The position numbers and the translations under genes are program-made. From positions 43,596,001 to 43,660,000 of the forward strand of contig JAZBRS010000029.1 in assembly GCA_037176725.1 (NCBI GenBank): DNA of 64,000 nucleotides, given 5' to 3'. The notes beneath the pieces were generated by a model that saw nothing but the letters and a program-made list of their open reading frames with translations, was not told where the DNA came from and made no database searches. Positions 52,501 to 63,095 of this stretch are shown in pieces; within the stretch, counting starts at the first letter, position 1, and the number at the start of each line of letters is the position of its first letter. This DNA comes from Posidonia oceanica (lineage: Eukaryota; Streptophyta; Magnoliopsida; Alismatales; Posidoniaceae).

Positions 52501-52810
52501 GTCCTTGCCCTGTCTTCTGGCCCGCAATGACCATATTGCCCCTATCCTAGGCTAGAGTCATCACATTTGCATTCATTTGCATTTGTTTTCCTTTGCATTG
52601 CTTTGCTTCGCATTTCTTTCTTGGTTTTGCGTGTTAATTCATGCATTTCCCCCTGTTTTCCTTGTCTCCCGTTAATAGACATGGTGGCGACTCTGATTTG
52701 TCTTATCTTTTCCTTTTCTCCTCGATTTTAAGTGTTTTTCGAGTTGAGCCTCTTCCTCGGATCTCAATCGCCGCTAAATAGCGAGCCTGGTTCCGATCGG
52801 GATCGCTACA
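46545..52810 (+). repeat. Element B 3' LTR
   Basis: 6266 bp, collinear with 24053-30313. Substitutions noticed correspond to 24787 (C/T), about 26268 (T/C), about 29142 (G/A) and about 30154 (G/T); the rest are one-base indels, mainly in A, C or T runs. It ends CGCTACA, followed by the target duplication. Confidence 0.96.
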
Positions 52811-52815
52811 GCGAC
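52811..52815. repeat. Target-site duplication of B, right copy (GCGAC)
   Basis: Identical to 24048-24052. Beyond it the minus strand resumes C's RT/RNase H coding sequence. Confidence 0.93.
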
Positions 52816-53530
52816 GAATCGACTGATATACTACAGTCACCCCAGTAGGCCTCGGACCTCCTTCTCAGTAACAAAGGGTGGCATTTCAATGATTGCTCGG
52901 GCTTTGCTGGGATCCACCTCAATCCCTCTCTGGCTGACAATATAGCCTAGGAGTTTTCCAAATGACACGTCGAAGACGCATTTGTTGGGATTGAGCCTGA
53001 GCTTGTAACGCCTAAGGTGGTCGAACAGCTTCTTCAGGCAAGTAAGATGATTTTCGGGCTCTTGGGACTTGGCAATCATGTCGTCCACGTAGACCTCCAC
53101 TTCTTGATGCATGAGGTCGTGGAACAAAGTCGTCATTGCCCTCTGGTAAGTTGCTCCAGCATTTTTTAGCCCAAATGGCATTACTCTGTAGCAGAAGACT
53201 CCCCAGGGGGTGATGAAGGACATCTTTTCCATGTCTTCTTCTGCCATTTTAATCTGATTGTAGCCTGAAAAGCCATCCATGAAAGATAGCATCTTGTGGC
53301 CTGCAGTATTGTCTACCAGGACGTCTATGTGCGGCAGAGGAAAGTCATCCTTGGGACTGGCTTTGTTCAGATCTCTGTAATCGATGCACATGCGGACCTT
53401 TCCATCCTTTTTAGGTACAGGCACAACGTTGGCGAGCCATTCTGGGTATAGAACGACCTTGAGGAAGCTGACATTATGCTGCTTCATAATTTCCTCCTTG
53501 ATCATCAACAGCCACTGCGATCACCACCTC
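52811..53530 (-). pseudogene. pol: C reverse transcriptase, broken
   Basis: VPKKDGKVRMCIDYRDLNKASP, MDGFSGYNQIKM, MPFGLKNAGATYQRAM and YVDDM (near 53085-53099) are intact between about 52837 and 53508. Two stops (TGA and TAG) lie between 52837 and 52860, just before the B insertion, and a stop precedes 53508. B split the codons following ISRF. Confidence 0.9.
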
Positions 53531-54735
53531 CTGAGCTTCTGTTTAACTGGCTTTACATCCAGGTCTAGTGGTAGTGTGTGTACCACTATCTTGACATCTA
53601 AGCCAACCATATCATCATAGCTCCAAGCGAAGACGTCAGCATATGCTGTGAGGAATGCAATGAACTCTTCCTAGGCTTGGGGGGACAATTTGGCACTAAT
53701 ACAGACCTGCTTAATTTCCTTGGCTATGCCGATGTTGATGATCTCTACCTCCTCTTCGACATGTAGGTTCGGTCCTTCTGGATTGTCGCCGAAGGGTTGA
53801 AACTTAGGCAAAGGTTCGTCATTTTCTTCCGTGCCTGCATCCTCCTCCTCATAAGCTATGAGTTCTGAGAGGATCTCCTTCTCAAAGGTTGGATTTGTGA
53901 CATCGAAGGAGCAAATCTGTTCAGTATCCTGGCCCTGATGGCGTTTCAGGATGGTCATGCTGACTCGCGTGTTTCTGTATGCTCACTGCATGGGCTCAGC
54001 TCTTGTGGCCTTTGGCTCTACTGGTCGTCCATGTCTTTCTGCCTCTGCTGTCTCTACTGCTGCTGCTGTTACTGCATGCTCCTCTGCATTTCCTGATGTA
54101 CTGGCGGAGAGCGTCCTGGTCTGGTAACTGTCTCTTGGTAGGTTGGTGGGACTGCTTCTCCCTACTGTGCTGCCTGAGCGGGGCAAGTACTGTACAAACC
54201 ACTTAGACCCACCTCCTGGCTGTGAGGTGATTAACTCAGATGATCTAGTGAGTGGTGGAATTGCTATTTCTTCCAGGACCATAATGGATGAGTGGTCCTG
54301 TTGCCTAGGGGGATGTGCAGGTATCTGATCTATAACCACCGCCTTCCCCTTCCTTGCGGTGTCCAATTTGGTGACGTCTTCTGCAAATACTGCCAATTGC
54401 TCCTGGAATAATAACTCTAAGTCCTCGAGCATGTCCTCCTCTTGGGCCTCCTTGATAGCTCCCTCTTCTTCGTCGGGAGCGAGGTCGACAAGGTAGGCAC
54501 TGCACAGCTCATACGCCTGCCGCTCGAGATTTCCCCCTCTTGGGGCGGCTGCTTCGGCCGCTAGTTGGATTAGAGGCTGAGGCGTCTGCCACGACAAGGG
54601 TGCCATCAGTGTTGGCAGGTAGGGAGGATAATCTGGCCCATTGCTTGGGAGGGTCGATAGCTGGACGGTTGCGTCGGGAGATAGGACTCCTCTAGTAGGT
54701 GGTGACACTGTGGGTGTAGCCGCGGACACCATGTG
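53531..54735 (-). pseudogene. C protease-RT linker, broken
   Basis: Contains the pre-RT conserved part (MTILKRHQGQDTEQ, SELIAYEEED, PNLHVEEEVEI) and the spacer with KGKAVVID, HSSIMVLEE and GGGSKWFVQ. It has no HAE minisatellite. Compared with B and A it is short in the repeat zone. Stops separate the open segments (near 53668, 53960 and 54733). Confidence 0.85.
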
Positions 54736-56445
54736 GTCCCGCTACAAGACTTGATTCTTTAAAATAGGTGGCTGTGTGGCTGTAGGATCCACTTGCGTTG
54801 TTAACAACGCCACTGGCAAAGCAGGAGGACTTGCTGAACTGGCAAAGCTCTTCTCCCAGGGAAAGGGGCGCAGTGTTGAGGTGATTGTTGTCCTGGTCGG
54901 GCAGGATGGTGGCTTCTAGAGATGCGCTCCAGACTGCGAAGCTACCGCTGCAGTTGGTGGGCAAACTGATGATGCTGTGCAAGGACGAGTGGCTATCAAC
55001 CCTAATGCAGCATCTGCCAGAACTGTTATAATTGTAGGAGGCAAGGAGAAGCGAACTAACTGGGGTGCTGGGGGATTTGTCTGGGCATCCTTGCTGACCT
55101 GCACGGTATCTGTCTCTGACTGCTCTTCATCTGAATACCAGTCTTTGACAGTGACCCACTCCTCTAACGGTAGCGGGAAATCTGAGCGTAGTGCGGCCTG
55201 TGCTATGGCTTCATTAAGGTTGGGATCGAGAATACCTGCACTGACGAAGTTAGAGAAATTCAAAGGAATGATCATCCTCCGACCCCTTCTGCACTGATAT
55301 GCATCCTTACGTGGCTGCCAGTCGTAACCGAGGCCTTCGTGGTCTCTCCTCTCTTCTGTCGTGATCGGCTCAGCGATCCCTTGGCCATGTAGCCCGAGCG
55401 ATGTTTCGTACTTGTCGCCCCACCTGTGGCAAAGGTTCTCGACCATCCGAGAAGGGTTTCCCTGAGCGATTGGAAGATTGACGTGCTCAAGATCGGAAAG
55501 GAAGTCAACCTGTTCGAACCGATTGACGCAATACATGACATCAGTGGGTTTAGAATCAAAGGAGACAGTCTGCGGGGAAACTGAGGAGACCGCCTCGCCT
55601 ACCTCTCCGTCAAAGTTTCAGCCATGACAGCAATAATTTCATCATCGTGGCGGAACTTTATCATTCGGTGGAGAGTTGAGGGGATCACCTGATGTTGGTG
55701 TAACCAAGGGCGTCCCAACAGAAGATTGAAAGATGGCTCTAAATCGACGACAAAAATGTCAACATCGAATACCACTGGGCCGATGGCAAGGGGGATAACC
55801 GAAGCTCCCAGAGCGTCATGGTGCGTGTTGTCAAACGACATCATCCCTTTGGTGACTGGTGTGATACCCTCGGCTTTGAATCCGAGTTTACTTGCAGTGC
55901 GCAAGGGGCAGACATTAAGGCCTGCGCCATTATCAACCAAGGTCAGAGGGATGCAGAGATCATTGTACTGCACTGTGACGAAGAGGGGCTTGTTGTGGCA
56001 TGCCCCTGCCGGGGGGAGCTCGTCACTCGAGAAAGAGATGACGTGGGGTTCCGCAATCATGCCCACCATGCTTTCAAGGGTTGCGGGTTTGATGGTTTGG
56101 GATACATGGGCTACCTGGAACACACGGAGGAAGACCTCTCGGTGCTCCGCAGAAGAGTGGATTAGATCCCAGATGGAGATGTCGGCTTTTAGCCTCTTAA
56201 GCTGGGCAGTAATGTCGGCACTGGGTTGGCCTTTCTGGGTGGAGGTAGAGGATTGAATGGGGTCCTGGGGTGGTTTGGCGGTTTGCTTTGCGGATGAAGT
56301 GGTTGTGGCTTCTAGAGTGGTAGGCTGGGCTACCGGAGTTGGAGGCCTGTACACCCTTCCTGAACACATGACTTCTGCACACATTTTTGTGGCGTAGTCA
56401 TACGGGACTCTATAGGTGTCCTGGGTCAGAGTAATGACCACGGGT
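54736..56445 (-). pseudogene. C protease and G-patch, broken
   Basis: The retropepsin motif reads LVDNGAGLNVC (DNGA instead of DNGS), with LLLGRPWLHQHQV downstream. The G-patch segment RMVENLCHRWG..LGLHGQGIAEPI..GLGYDW keeps both glycine motifs. A frame change lies between about 55537 and 55599, and stops at 54913 and 55596. Confidence 0.87.
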
Positions 56446-59050
56446 ATGTGGGCTGCAAGCTCCAGTGGGGTTAGCAGTGGATAGGTGGGTCCTGCTAGTG
56501 TAGTGAATTGGGAGAGGGGCTAAGGAGGTTCTAGTTGTGGCAAGGCCAGCAGACAGATTGGTGGCTTAGCAGGGTGTTGCATGGTGGGCCGAGTGGCAGA
56601 AGGCCCTGGCTCGGCGTTCAGCTGTATCATATGGATTGCCGATTCAGAGCCGGCAAGAACAGAGTTGTATAGAGCCAAAGGAAAAGGATCTGAAACACGA
56701 TGGATTAGAGAAGAGGGGTCCACCACGGAAGCGGTGGGCCCAGAAGGGAAGAGAGCGTGGACTCCTGAGGTCCCAGCACCTCCTGAGCCAGGATGCTCAG
56801 GCAGGGGCCGATGCAAGATGCTGGGATGAGCTAGAGATGATGCAGGGGTGGATGCAAGTGGAGGGGCAGAAGTGGATGCCGCCTCCTGAGTATTTATGGA
56901 GATGACCCTTTGGTCAATCAAATCCTGGATGGCTCCCCGCAGAGTGAAGTAGTTATCTGTCGAGTGGCCCTCAACTTGACGGTAATTGCAAAAGAGGCCT
57001 GCCTTGTACCACGGTGGAAGTGGGTTTGGCAGTGGACGAACCTTGGGGAACCTAAGGAGTGATGCCACCTTAGGCAGGACGGTGCTCAGCAGTTCCATGA
57101 GCTTTGTGAATTGGCACGTATTGCCGCGAAACCGTTTCTGCGGAGGGCGTTGTCCTTGCCGGGCCGGTGCGGCTGGATAGACCGGCTGGGCGGTGTGTGC
57201 GATCTGTGGAGTGTGTGACGGTGCAGGTGCATAAACTATTTGATTCGAGGCAGGGTGACCCGCCAAGTTGAACTGCGCCATAAGAGAATCGACGTAGGCA
57301 ATGGCGGGCTTGGGTTGATCCCTCCTTTTGGCATGGTTGTTGCTGCTGTTGTTGTTGCCACTGTTGTTGCCGTTGTAGTTGTTGTTGTTGTTGCGGCTGG
57401 GGACGATGTCCTGCCTAGCGAGTGCGGAGATTGTGGGGTAGCGGCTGCTGCAGATTGCACTCTCTATGCAGGAGCCTGACCGAATCAGTGATGCAAATGT
57501 GGTGACAGATTGAAGACTGAGCATACCCCCAATCGATGGCAGTGAGCCTCGGATGAGGATCTCGATTGACTCCTCGTTAGAGGGCCTATCTCGAACCTGC
57601 GAGGCCAATGTGCGCCATCAGCCGACATACTCCCCGAACGGCTCATGGGATTTCTGCACAGTGGAGACCAAATCCTCTCGCTTTGGGACTTGGTCAAGAT
57701 TAAAAGAGTACTGTTCGATGAACGCCAGGGTGAGGGCACTCCAAGTCCTAATGAAGGCCATATCAAGTGACGTGAACCACTTGAGAGTTGGACCAGTAAG
57801 ACTCTTTTGGAACAGGCGGATAAGAAACCTCTCATCACCTTGAAGCTATGTGAGGTCCCCGCAATAAGCCCGCAGATGGGACATAGGGTAGCCCTTCCCG
57901 TTGTACTTGTCAAAGTCTGAGACGCGGAAATTCGCTGGGAGTATAGCCTTTGGGAAGTAACAGAGGTCCCGGTACTCGAAGGACTGGCACTCTCCGCCTT
58001 GCATTCGACAGAGTGCTCTCTCCAAATCGCCCATCCTGTTAAGGAGGGCATCCGAGGTCACTGCTGGCAAGGAAGATGCAGCTGGGGCAGGGTCAGCGTA
58101 TGCCGTCTGGGTCGCACCTAAGTGCTCCTCCAGATCCCCCATCTCGTCAGCTGGTGAGGCGACGTGATGGCCAGCATACCCATGCAAGGGTGTGTGGTGC
58201 TGTGGGGTGTATGCAGGAACCTGAGTCTGTGGATGCAAGGGGGAAGAAAAGCAGAATGCTGTGCAGTGGGTGTTGGAGCATGCGGAAGCAACAGCTACTA
58301 CAATGGCACAGTGCCGGACTACAGACCAAGTGGGTGCTGTGTTCCTGTCATCCCGAAAGGGTGACCACCAGAGAGAAGAGTGAAATGCTATGCAGTGAGG
58401 AGTGGGTGCACAGGAGGCAGCGATGCCACCCCCACCGTCGGAGCAACGAGTAGCTGTGGCGATGGCCGAGGCGGTGGTGTAGTGGGGAATGCCTAAAACT
58501 GGAAGGGAGGGACAAAAGGGACCTCAGGAGCCACAAGGGGGCGAAGAGACAGAACCATGTCCTGCAGATGCTGGACAAGCCCTAATAGGTGCTGGTACTG
58601 CGCTTCAGGTGTCCCGTCAGTGGGAATACTAAATTACAGTGCCTGTGGGAGAACGGGTGCAACAGGTGGGGACACAGACTGTCCAACAGGGTGGAATCCT
58701 ACATCAGGAGGAGCTGTCGTAGTGGGGGAATCAAGCGCAAGACCCGAGACATTATACAGCGTTTCTAGGGCTCGAGAGGTAGTCACCGTGATAGATTCGG
58801 TGATAGTCCCTGGAGGTACGGTAGCCAAATGATGTCCGAAAATTCCAGGGTTCCCCTGCACCTGAAAGTGAAAGGTGCGAGGGGCAACAGTGGAGACCAG
58901 AGCCACAGAAGGAGAGGTCGGAACCTGGGACCCCTCCAAGGCAACAGAGAACATGGGCTCACTAACATGCTGGGCCATGGCGGTCCAAGAGCGAGTGAGA
59001 ACTGGACTACGACAGGGAAAAGAAGGACGACGCCTAGGACGAGCTATCAT
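56446..59050 (-). pseudogene. gag: C gag, broken
   Basis: Start equivalent to B's Met is at 58978 (MAQHVSEPMF); the frame is open upstream to another ATG at 59050 (MIARPRRRPS). The core has ADFRVSDFDKYNGKG-like and LKWFTSLD-equivalent sequence, cut by a TGA near 57615 and others. The zinc knuckle is damaged: the second ligand His and last Cys of B are Arg and Tyr here (near 56960-56990). An Asn-rich stretch (57300-57410) corresponds to B's SNN repeats. Confidence 0.87.
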
Positions 59051-60080
59051 CGAACTCGACAGATATCTCGAGAAAGGAGGGTCAAGAAAAGGGTGTCACA
59101 ACAGGGGCGTGAGCAAAGAAATAGACTCGAGCTCCAACAAGGGAACTCGCTCACAGACTTGAGGGACAAAGCAAACAAAAAAGGTTAGGACCCGACAAAT
59201 GAATGCAAATGCTGTTAGTTGTGATATGTATGATATGCATGTGAATGCATTCTAACATGCTCTCTCTCACCAATCTAGTGTGTCCTAGTAGGTTATCTAC
59301 TCCAGATCCACACAGGGTGTATAGGTCTCCGACTCGGTCAGAAAAGTAAGGCTCCCGTCTAAATCCTGGCCGAAACCAGGCGGTGACGGGTGATGCATTG
59401 GGGAGCTGTCAACCTGCCAAAAGCAAGGCTTGTACCCCCTAGTAACACCAACACGACCCCAGACAAGGGGAGACAAGGCCAATCCACCTGTGCTATCGCC
59501 AAAGCGATAGAACGGGGGACGGGACCTATCCTTCTTAGACTAAATAGGCGGACTCAGGGAGGAGAAGAATGCATGCCCTATATGCTCAAACATGCGAGTA
59601 TGCATTAAGTTTTTTAGCTTGCCCGTTTTATTAACCGCAAAAAAAGGGGGGTAGAAGTTGATGTAGAAGCTCTAGTAAGCCTAAGTGTCACTTTTACTTG
59701 CATGTTTTAAGTTAGACCAAGGAAGGAGGCAATCGCATCTCTACTTTACCTTAGGATAAATGCAAGAAAGGGGAAACAAACATTCAGTCATGGCAATGCT
59801 AAATCATACAACACATCAAAAGGCATGGGCATGGCATGTGATTGTGTTGTGTACATGATTCGTGAAATAAAAACAATCATCAAACCAAAAGAAGGCATAT
59901 GTACACTAAGGCATGTGCGTGCGGTGATAATGATATGTAAGTGTGGAAAGAGAACGAACAATCAATCACGACATTGCAAATAAGCGCTAAATAAAATAAC
60001 AAAGGGCTAGAACAAAGGAGCAAGCAAGAAAAGACCACAAGATAAGCGGAAGGCAGAAAACAAAAAGTCGGAGTCTAGTA
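59051..60080 (-). other. C untranslated leader
   Basis: About 1 kb without a gene. 59225-59585 is the conserved leader block (GTGTTACTAGGGGGTAC, GAGTCGGAGACC, CTAGGACACACTAGA on the minus strand). The remainder is A/G-rich on the plus strand with GCATG words. Confidence 0.75.
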
Positions 60081-60098
60081 TCCCCAGCGGAGTTGCCA
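60081..60098 (-). other. Primer-binding site of C (tRNA-Arg)
   Basis: Minus strand TGGCAACTCCGCTGGGGA: one difference from the recalled tRNA-Arg(ACG) complement, at the fifth base. The LTR end (CACA, 60105) is a few bases further away than in A and B. Confidence 0.8.
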
Positions 60099-60505
60099 CT
60101 TTACTGTGACTGTCTCTTTTGACGTACGACTCGGGGGCCACTACCAAAGCTCGCGATGCCCAGTCGTAGGGAATGAGGGCCACAGCTAATGGTGTATCCG
60201 AGGAAAGTTTGACTCGAGAAAGAAAACACCAATAAAATGATAAGTGACGATAAAAGAATAAAAAGAAAAGGAAAGGGATCAAGTCTAAATTCCCTGACGA
60301 AGTGGTCATTCTTATGCGACCGTCTCTCGCATATGATACGGGAGCCGCTGCCATAGCTCACAGACGCCCGGTCGAAGAGAAAGAGGGTCTCAATAAATGG
60401 CATATCCGAGGAAGATTCGACCCGATAAAGAGAGTAAAATCACCAATAAACACCGAAATCAGCGAATAAGATAAACAACAACAAAAATAGGGGAGTCGCC
60501 ACCTA
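60085..60505 (-). repeat. Duplicated LTR 3' end of C, about 206-bp period
   Basis: Two diverged copies share GTATCCGAGGAA-like (60196, 60402), GCTCGCGATGCCC/GCTCACAGACGCCC and CACCAATAAA words. Each begins near a TGGCGACTC-like core, and a third core is at 60492-60501. Read on the minus strand, the LTR has grown by tandem duplication next to its end. Confidence 0.7.
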
Positions 60506-60629
60506 GTCTAATTGGGAAAAGCCAGAAGACAAGGAAAACTGGAGTAAACAAATAAAAGCGAAAGAAAACAAAGTGGATCCATGCAAAACGGATGCGACAC
60601 TGAGTCATTGTGGTCCAGAGATGGGTAAG

Positions 60630-60680
60630 GACTCCTGGTACGCGCGGGAAAGGTGTTAGGCACCCTCGACACGCCCGCGG
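60630..60680 (-). promoter_or_regulatory. Conserved U5 stem-loop, C
   Basis: Minus strand GTGTCGAGGGTGCCTAACACC then TTTCCCGCGCGTACCAGGAGTCC, matching B 29964-30008 and A 2239-2285. It is the best conserved LTR word across the three elements. Confidence 0.6.
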
Positions 60681-61119
60681 AGTGGCCTTTTCTAACGTCA
60701 TTCCGCTCATAGTGTGGCTCAATGTAAGCTGAAGGCCAATTAATATGCTCTAGCTAAAGAAAACATGCCATGATAATTGAAGAAGGCGAAAGGATAAAAC
60801 CTTAAGTAAACAGCGCATAGATTAAGAGAAGACCAAGGCAAATAGCTACATAAAGCTAAGAGGCAAGCATGCATAAGGGAAATAAGTGCGAGAAGATAGA
60901 ATTTAGTTAAGCATCATACATACTGAAAGAAATCAGGAGATCAACAATATAATGCGGGAAGGTAGCATACATGATAAAAAGTAAAGGTAAAGCATGTAAG
61001 ACTTAAGTAAACAGTGCTCAAAAGGAAACAGAGAAGTAATAAAGGGTACTTGAATGTAAACATGCATGAGGGGTAGCCAAGATGAGGGTAAAAGGCTCTA
61101 TCCACATCTATAGAAGCTA

Positions 61120-61640
61120 CTGTTAGATACGAGGGGGTCTCACGTGGGACCTCCACGCGGGAACAGTTCGCATTTCCCGTGGTAAGTCATAGCCAAATGG
61201 GAGGCCCACCTCAATCCAATTCGGTATGGGACCGGTTGGATGATGAGGAAGAAGTATCCTGGAACAATAATATCTAAGAAATAGGCATAAACAAAGGTCG
61301 GAATGGGGGCTGGGAACTCTGCCTGATATCTCAGTCAAACACGCGGGAGGTCCACGCGGGACCTCGACGTGGGACCAGTCGGTTCGGACAGAGAACCTTC
61401 ATCGCCGGATTCTGGGACCAACAGCTAATAGAACTTAAAGAAAATAGATGGGTGCTGAAGAGGGGATGCTTGACAACAATAATATGCAAAAATATTAAGG
61501 AAACAGATGCAAACAAGGGTCAGAAAGAGGCTGGAAAGTCGGCCTGATGTCACGGTCAAACACGCGGGAGGTCCACGCGGGACCTCGACGTGGGACCGGC
61601 TTGTCAGACAGAGGATCTTTATCGCCTGATTCCGGGCCCG
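61120..61640. repeat. About 200-220 bp tandem repeats with GAGGTCC/GGACCTC hairpins, C LTR
   Basis: Marker ACGCGGGAGGTCC occurs at 61341 and 61562, with a related ACGTGGGACCTCC at 61142. Flanks (AACAATAATAT, GGTC.GAA.G.GGCTGG, CCTGAT.TC) repeat too. Each unit has a 7-bp stem GAGGTCC/GGACCTC around ACGCG. Confidence 0.75.
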
Positions 61641-62619
61641 ATGCTTAATGGAATGCGATGGAATCGATTGGGGAAGCTAGGTGGCATACCCAGCTACCCA
61701 AACGAGGTGCAGATGCAAGGTGGCACCGCCCGAATCGCCGCCCCCACCTCGACAGTATAGCGCCAGCAACTGCGCATCTCCGCCGGCCATAGAGGTGGCT
61801 TGGAGGGCGCTATCAGCCAAAGGCGCACTGAGGAGGCTAGAGGCGAGTGCGGGGGAACCTGCTGGAGGCTTTGTGCAGCGAGGCAAGGCGGCTACGGGAG
61901 CAACGGTGTGAGGCCGGGCGCGAGCCGTCTGCCCTATGCAAGAGGCAGTGGAGGAGAGAGGGAAAAGACAATGTAGCTAGTAATTGATGCGGAAAACACT
62001 TAGGGAATGAACACACTACAACTAGAAACTATTCTATGCTAACAGAAGGTCGGAAGCTTGCCTGAGATGTGCTGCGGGCGTTATCTTCTCCAGCGACGGT
62101 GCTGCTACAAACACGCAGCTGGAAGGAGGCTGCGGAGCTCAGGGGGTTGCTTGGGAAGGTAGTGCTCTCTCTCACGGGCTTGCGAGGAGGCTCTGGAGGT
62201 GGTTGAACTCCGGTGGTCATCTCGACAGTGAGGGGGTGCGCTGGAGAGGAGTCCTCAATCTCGAGACGCTGGAATTGAGGTGTTTCGGGGGTCGGGAAGC
62301 TCTGGGAAATTCAGGGAATTGCTCGGGGTGCAGGTGGAATGCTCAGGGAAGCCAACGAAAATCCAACTGGCCACTGGAGAGGCCGAGCTACTGTTTTATA
62401 GGCGAAGGAAATCGACGTTGGCCATTAGCGTGGATATGGATATGAAATGGGTGGACGGGATGTCGGTTGAAGATCGACGGGTGGAGTTAGTTGGGATGGA
62501 CGGTGAGATGATCTAGGTGTCCAGAGGCACGAGCCCAGATCGGCGAAAGCCAATGGCGAGCGAGGAAGAGGTGGGCCAAGGTGATTGGTCTGCCTGATTT
62601 TTGAAACTGACACAGGACA

Positions 62620-62890
62620 AAACGCAGGAGCTCGACGCGGGAGCTCGGTGCGAGTGTCAGTTTGTCAGTTTCCGCTACCGACACAAGACAAAAAGTGGGA
62701 GCTCCACATGGGAGCTCTACGCGAGTGTCATAGTGCCGGTTTTTGCCACTGATGCAGGAAAACAAGCGGGAGTTCCATGTGGGAGCTCGACGCGGGAGTG
62801 ATCCTGTCAGTGTTGCCACTGATGCAGGAAAACACGCAGCAGCGGCACGTGGGAGCTCTGCACGGGAGTGATCCCGTCAGTAGCTACCTC
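62620..62890. repeat. About 70-bp tandem repeats with GAGCTC hairpins, C LTR
   Basis: Four units start near 62625, 62695, 62763 and 62833, each with GGGAGCTC-type words, GACGCGGGAG and GTGTCAG/CCTGTCAG. The unit at 62695 forms GAGCTCC/GGAGCTC. Confidence 0.75.
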
Positions 62891-63095
62891 ACCTTTCTGA
62901 TCTTGCTTCTCTGGTTCGTGGACCATCCAGGGCTAAGGCTTTGGGGTTTTTGTGGTAGTGGATGTGTTGGGATATGATTGGTGGAGTTTTGGTGGGTTTG
63001 GGTTTGGGGTTTCAAGAAAAGGTTGGAGTTGCCTCGTCCGTACGCTTCTGGGAGCAAACAACCGTCGCCCGACTTCTAGATTTGGGGTGTCTACA

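Larger units (their letters stand above)
24053..52810 (+). mobile_element. Element B: full-length, apparently intact Tat/Ogre-like retrotransposon, 28.8 kb
   Basis: LTRs of 6261 and 6266 bp, target duplication, primer-binding site, polypurine tract, one uninterrupted gag-pol and one uninterrupted accessory ORF. The LTRs differ by only about four substitutions that I could find, plus about a dozen one-base indels, mostly in homopolymers. All catalytic residues of PR, RT, second RNase H and IN are present. It inserted head-on into element C (opposite strand). This is a very recent and possibly competent copy. Confidence 0.96.
52811..63095 (-). mobile_element. Element C, right fragment (5' LTR, leader, gag to RT)
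   Basis: Read on the minus strand from 63095: 5' LTR, tRNA-Arg primer-binding site, leader, gag, protease with G-patch, linker, RT, up to the B insertion. Protein similarity to B is continuous, but stops and frameshifts are frequent. C is the oldest of the three by insertion order. Confidence 0.93.
60105..63095 (-). repeat. Element C 5' LTR
   Basis: Minus strand begins TGTAGACACCCC at 63095, the same start as A, and ends near 60105 (...GTCACA). About 2.99 kb; the inner boundary is uncertain by a few bases because the other LTR is outside the window. It contains two tandem-repeat systems with palindromic words (61120-61640 and 62620-62890), a duplicated 3' end (60085-60500) and the U5 stem-loop (60630-60680). 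Confidence 0.85.
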
